Assembly: GCA_035464115.1 (NCBI GenBank)
Contig: DATHSN010000074.1
Span: 1 to 7,931, forward strand
From: DATHSN01 sp035464115
GTDB lineage: Bacteria > Actinomycetota > Acidimicrobiia > Acidimicrobiales > SKKL01
Direction: 5' to 3'
Length of the DNA: 7,931 nt
The notes under the pieces are model-generated. The model did no database searches. It saw only the letters and a list, made by a program, of their open reading frames with translations, and was not told where the DNA came from. Of the stretch, positions 6,071-7,931 are shown one piece after another. A program made the translations under genes and the position numbers. The first letter of the stretch is position 1. Each line of letters begins with the position of its first letter.

Positions 6071-6921
6071 CCGCCACCCTCGCCTCCTCGGACTTCGACT
6101 ACGTGAGCCAGCTGGTCCGCACCTCGGCAGCGATCGTCCTCGAGCCGGGCAAGGACTACCTGGTGCAGAGCCGCCTGGCGCCGCTCGCCCGGGAGCAGGG
6201 CCTGCCCGACATCGCCGCCCTGGTCGCCGCCGCCCGCACCGAGCGGGGCACGGCGCTGCGCGACCGCATCGTCGAGGCGATGACCACCAACGAGACGTCG
6301 TTCTTCCGTGACGTGCACCCGTTCGAGGCGCTGAAGTCCGACATCATCCCCGCCGTGATGGCCCGGCGGCAGGCCGAGCGGACGCTGACGATCTGGTCGG
6401 CGGCCTCGAGCACCGGCCAGGAGGCCTACAGCCTCTCGATGCTGCTGCTCGACGAGTTCCCCCACCTCGCCAGCTGGAAGGTCACCATCCTGGCCAGCGA
6501 CATCTCGGAGGCGGCGCTCGACCGGGCGCGCTCGGGTCGCTACTCCCAGCTCGAGGTGAACCGGGGGCTCCCCGCCGCCAAGCTGGCCCGCCACTTCGAC
6601 CGCGACGGGGCGACCTGGGTCGCCAAGCCCCGGCTCCGGGAGCCCATGCGCTTCGCGTCGGTCAACCTCATCGGCTCCTGGCCGGCCATGCCACCGATCG
6701 ACATCGTGATGCTCCGCAACGTGTTGATCTACTTCTCGGTCGACACCAAGCGCGAGATCCTCGGCCGGATGAAGCGGGTGATGCGTCCCGACGGTTACCT
6801 CATGTTGGGCAACGCGGAGACGACATTGAACATCGACGACGAGTTCGTGCGCGTCGAGCCGACGCGGGGGAGCTGCTACCAGCAGCGAGCCCACGTGACC
6901 AACGGGAGGACCCGGACATGA
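6067..6921 (+). CDS. cheR: Chemoreceptor glutamate methyltransferase CheR
   Basis: This 284-residue S-adenosylmethionine-dependent enzyme methylates receptor glutamates, opposing CheB. A small helical N-terminal domain (about 8-75) precedes the hallmark TTNETSFFRD (73-82). The Rossmann-type methyltransferase domain carries the AdoMet loop WSAASSTGQEAYSL (110-123), acidic D145 (ILASDIS), LRNVLIYF (216-223) and the late strand GYLMLGNAE (243-251). Length and motifs are standard; no TPR extension or receptor-tethering domain is present. Translation starts at an ATG in an ATGA overlap with cheB (6067-6070), with only a weak ribosome binding site, indicating coupling. The last bases again overlap the next gene in ATGA (6918-6921). 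Confidence 0.96.
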   Translation: MTATLASSDFDYVSQLVRTSAAIVLEPGKDYLVQSRLAPLAREQGLPDIAALVAAARTERGTALRDRIVEAMTTNETSFFRDVHPFEALKSDIIPAVMARRQAERTLTIWSAASSTGQEAYSLSMLLLDEFPHLASWKVTILASDISEAALDRARSGRYSQLEVNRGLPAAKLARHFDRDGATWVAKPRLREPMRFASVNLIGSWPAMPPIDIVMLRNVLIYFSVDTKREILGRMKRVMRPDGYLMLGNAETTLNIDDEFVRVEPTRGSCYQQRAHVTNGRTRT

Positions 6922-7394
6922 CGACCGTGCAGGAGACCGACCTCGTCCAGATCGTGAGTGAGATCTGGACCTCGATGCTCGGCCTCGAGCCGGTGCCGTG
7001 GGCGCCCGACGAGGCGGCGGGTGGTGGCCGCGAGGTGCGGGCTGCCGTGCAGATCACCGGCTCGTGGACCGGGGCGCTCGTGATCGAGTGCCCCGAGCCC
7101 GCGGCGCAGGCGTTCGCCGCCGCCATGTTGGGGATGGACCCCGGCGAGGAGCTCGCCGAGGACGAGCTGCGCGACGTGGTCGGCGAGCTGGCCAACATGG
7201 CGGGCGGCAACCTGAAGGCCCTGGTCGGGGTCGACACCCGCCTGTCGCTGCCCACGGTGGTCGTCGGCGCCGACCTCCACCTCAGCGTCCCGGGCGCCAG
7301 CATCGACCATCGCCTCCAGTTCCAGGCCGACGGCCAGGTGTTCACCGTCATGGTCCTGAGCTCGGCCGCGCAGTCCCTCCAGGCCGCAGGCTGA
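6918..7394 (+). CDS. cheX: CheX-like chemotaxis phosphatase
   Basis: This 158-residue protein has the CheC/CheX/FliY phosphatase signature. DVVGELANMAGGNLK (86-100) contains the catalytic-type pair E90 and N93, and P112 lies downstream in LPTVV. A single copy of the motif, the length of about 155 and GGN after the motif favour CheX over CheC, which has two copies. These enzymes hydrolyse the phosphate on CheY using the Glu/Asn pair and would end the signal where cheZ is absent, as here. GGGAGGA (6904-6910) is 7 nt before the ATG, an excellent ribosome binding site, and the start overlaps the cheR stop by 4 nt. The gene closes the operon. A residue stretch of low conservation (about 25-42) is Gly/Ala-rich. 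The symbol is assigned from the motif and context; which of the CheX/CheC group it belongs to would need an alignment. Confidence 0.82.
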   Translation: MTTVQETDLVQIVSEIWTSMLGLEPVPWAPDEAAGGGREVRAAVQITGSWTGALVIECPEPAAQAFAAAMLGMDPGEELAEDELRDVVGELANMAGGNLKALVGVDTRLSLPTVVVGADLHLSVPGASIDHRLQFQADGQVFTVMVLSSAAQSLQAAG

Positions 7395-7400
7395 CCCCGC

Positions 7401-7406
7401 TAGGGT
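7401..7406 (+). promoter_or_regulatory. Candidate -10 element for the kinase-like gene
   Basis: TAGGGT fits the actinobacterial TANNNT -10 pattern. It lies in the 21-nt gap after cheX and ends 9 nt before the next ATG, the same spacing as at engB. No convincing -35 is seen about 17 nt upstream, where the sequence is the end of cheX. If real, the downstream gene has its own near-leaderless transcript rather than belonging to the che operon. No terminator hairpin is visible in the gap. Confidence 0.4.
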
Positions 7407-7415
7407 CCTGCCTCC

Positions 7416-7931
7416 ATGGGGGGACCTGATCCGCTGGTCGAGGCCGACGACGTCGACGCCACGTGGCTCACCGCCGCGCTCGCCGACACCCTCGGCGCTG
7501 CCCGCGTCGTCGACTTCGACGCCGTGCCGGTCGGCACCGGCCAGGTCGGCCACAACGTCCGGTTCACCCTGCGCTACGACCGCGACGTCCCCGGTGCGCC
7601 CCGCACCGTGGTCGGCAAGTTCCCCTCGCCCGACCCCACCAGTCGGGCCACGGGCGTCGCCATCGGCAACTACGAGAAGGAGGCGCGGTTCTACCGCGAC
7701 CTCGCCGACACCATCGACGTGCGGGCCCCGCACTGCCACGCCGCGCTGCTCGACGAGCCGTCCCGGTTGGCAGTGCTGGTCCTCGAGGACCTCGCCCCCG
7801 CCGAGCAGGGCGACCAGATCGCCGGCTGCTCGCCCGAGCAGGCGGCCCTCGCCGTCGCCGAGGCGGCTGCCATGCACGGCCCCCGGTGGGGCGACCCCAC
7901 GCTGTCCGAGGTGGGCTGGATCTCGTCGCCG
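7416..7931 (+). CDS. Phosphotransferase/kinase-like protein (APH/EcKinase-like), C-terminus beyond window
   Basis: The frame is open from ATG 7416 to the right edge, showing 172 residues of the N-terminal lobe of a protein-kinase-like fold. A nucleotide-loop-like GTGQVGHNVRFTL (40-52) is followed by VVGKFPS with K68 as the candidate ATP-contacting lysine. The helix YEKEARFYRDL (86-96) carries a candidate partner glutamate, and the hinge-like segment LAVLVLEDLAP (118-128) is typical of aminoglycoside phosphotransferase and ecdysteroid-kinase-like families. HGPRWGD (154-160) resembles the HA-x-W stretch of that group. The catalytic loop and metal-binding motifs would lie beyond the edge, so activity and substrate cannot be judged. 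There is no clear Shine-Dalgarno; the TAGGGT just upstream suggests independent, near-leaderless expression. It is probably not part of the chemotaxis system. Confidence 0.75.
   Translation, partial: MGGPDPLVEADDVDATWLTAALADTLGAARVVDFDAVPVGTGQVGHNVRFTLRYDRDVPGAPRTVVGKFPSPDPTSRATGVAIGNYEKEARFYRDLADTIDVRAPHCHAALLDEPSRLAVLVLEDLAPAEQGDQIAGCSPEQAALAVAEAAAMHGPRWGDPTLSEVGWISSP

Noticed and set aside
4394..6894. Large minus-strand open frames opposite cheY, cheB and cheR
   Set aside because: They are antisense shadows of genes with intact catalytic motifs, and their own translations are low-complexity.
6876..7877. 333-residue minus-strand open frame opposite cheX and the kinase-like gene
   Set aside because: Composition is typical of antisense GC-rich DNA, and both plus-strand genes have recognisable motifs and good starts.

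Overview
The window is a GC-rich bacterial chromosome segment. Its base composition, the A/T-poor spacers and the near-leaderless starts suggest a high-GC actinobacterium. An EngB GTPase beside a full chemotaxis operon would fit the Acidimicrobiia, but that lineage call is inference. Eight complete genes and two edge-truncated genes fill almost the whole window, and no gene-free stretch exceeds about 75 bases.

Layout. (1) Positions 1-1164 hold a divergent pair: a minus-strand SRPBCC (START-like lipid/ligand-binding fold) protein cut by the left edge, and a plus-strand TetR-family regulator. They share a 59-bp spacer containing a perfect 7-5-7 inverted repeat. The repeat lies inside a well-formed minus-strand promoter that appears to give a leaderless message for the SRPBCC gene. 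(2) Positions 1194-1799 encode the ribosome-assembly GTPase EngB (YsxC/YihA). (3) Positions 1874-7394 form a compact plus-strand chemotaxis operon, cheA-cheW-cheY-cheB-cheR-cheX, with gaps of 14 and 5 nt followed by three 4-nt start/stop overlaps. (4) From 7416 to the right edge is the N-terminal part of a phosphotransferase/kinase-like protein, preceded by a TAGGGT element.

How it works together. The operon encodes a complete signalling core. CheA (histidine kinase) and CheW (adaptor) couple to receptors. CheY is the diffusible output regulator. CheR and CheB methylate and demethylate receptors for adaptation. CheX-type phosphatases remove phosphate from CheY. No receptor (MCP), cheD, cheC, cheZ or flagellar gene is in view, so receptors and motor must lie elsewhere.

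The most distinctive features are the CheA architecture (no recognisable P2 domain, two tandem 23-residue LGEIL-type motifs in its place, and two C-terminal CheW-like modules) and the operator nested in the SRPBCC promoter. I did not find a convincing wholly new system: the genes are members of known families, and the novelty is in architecture and regulation.
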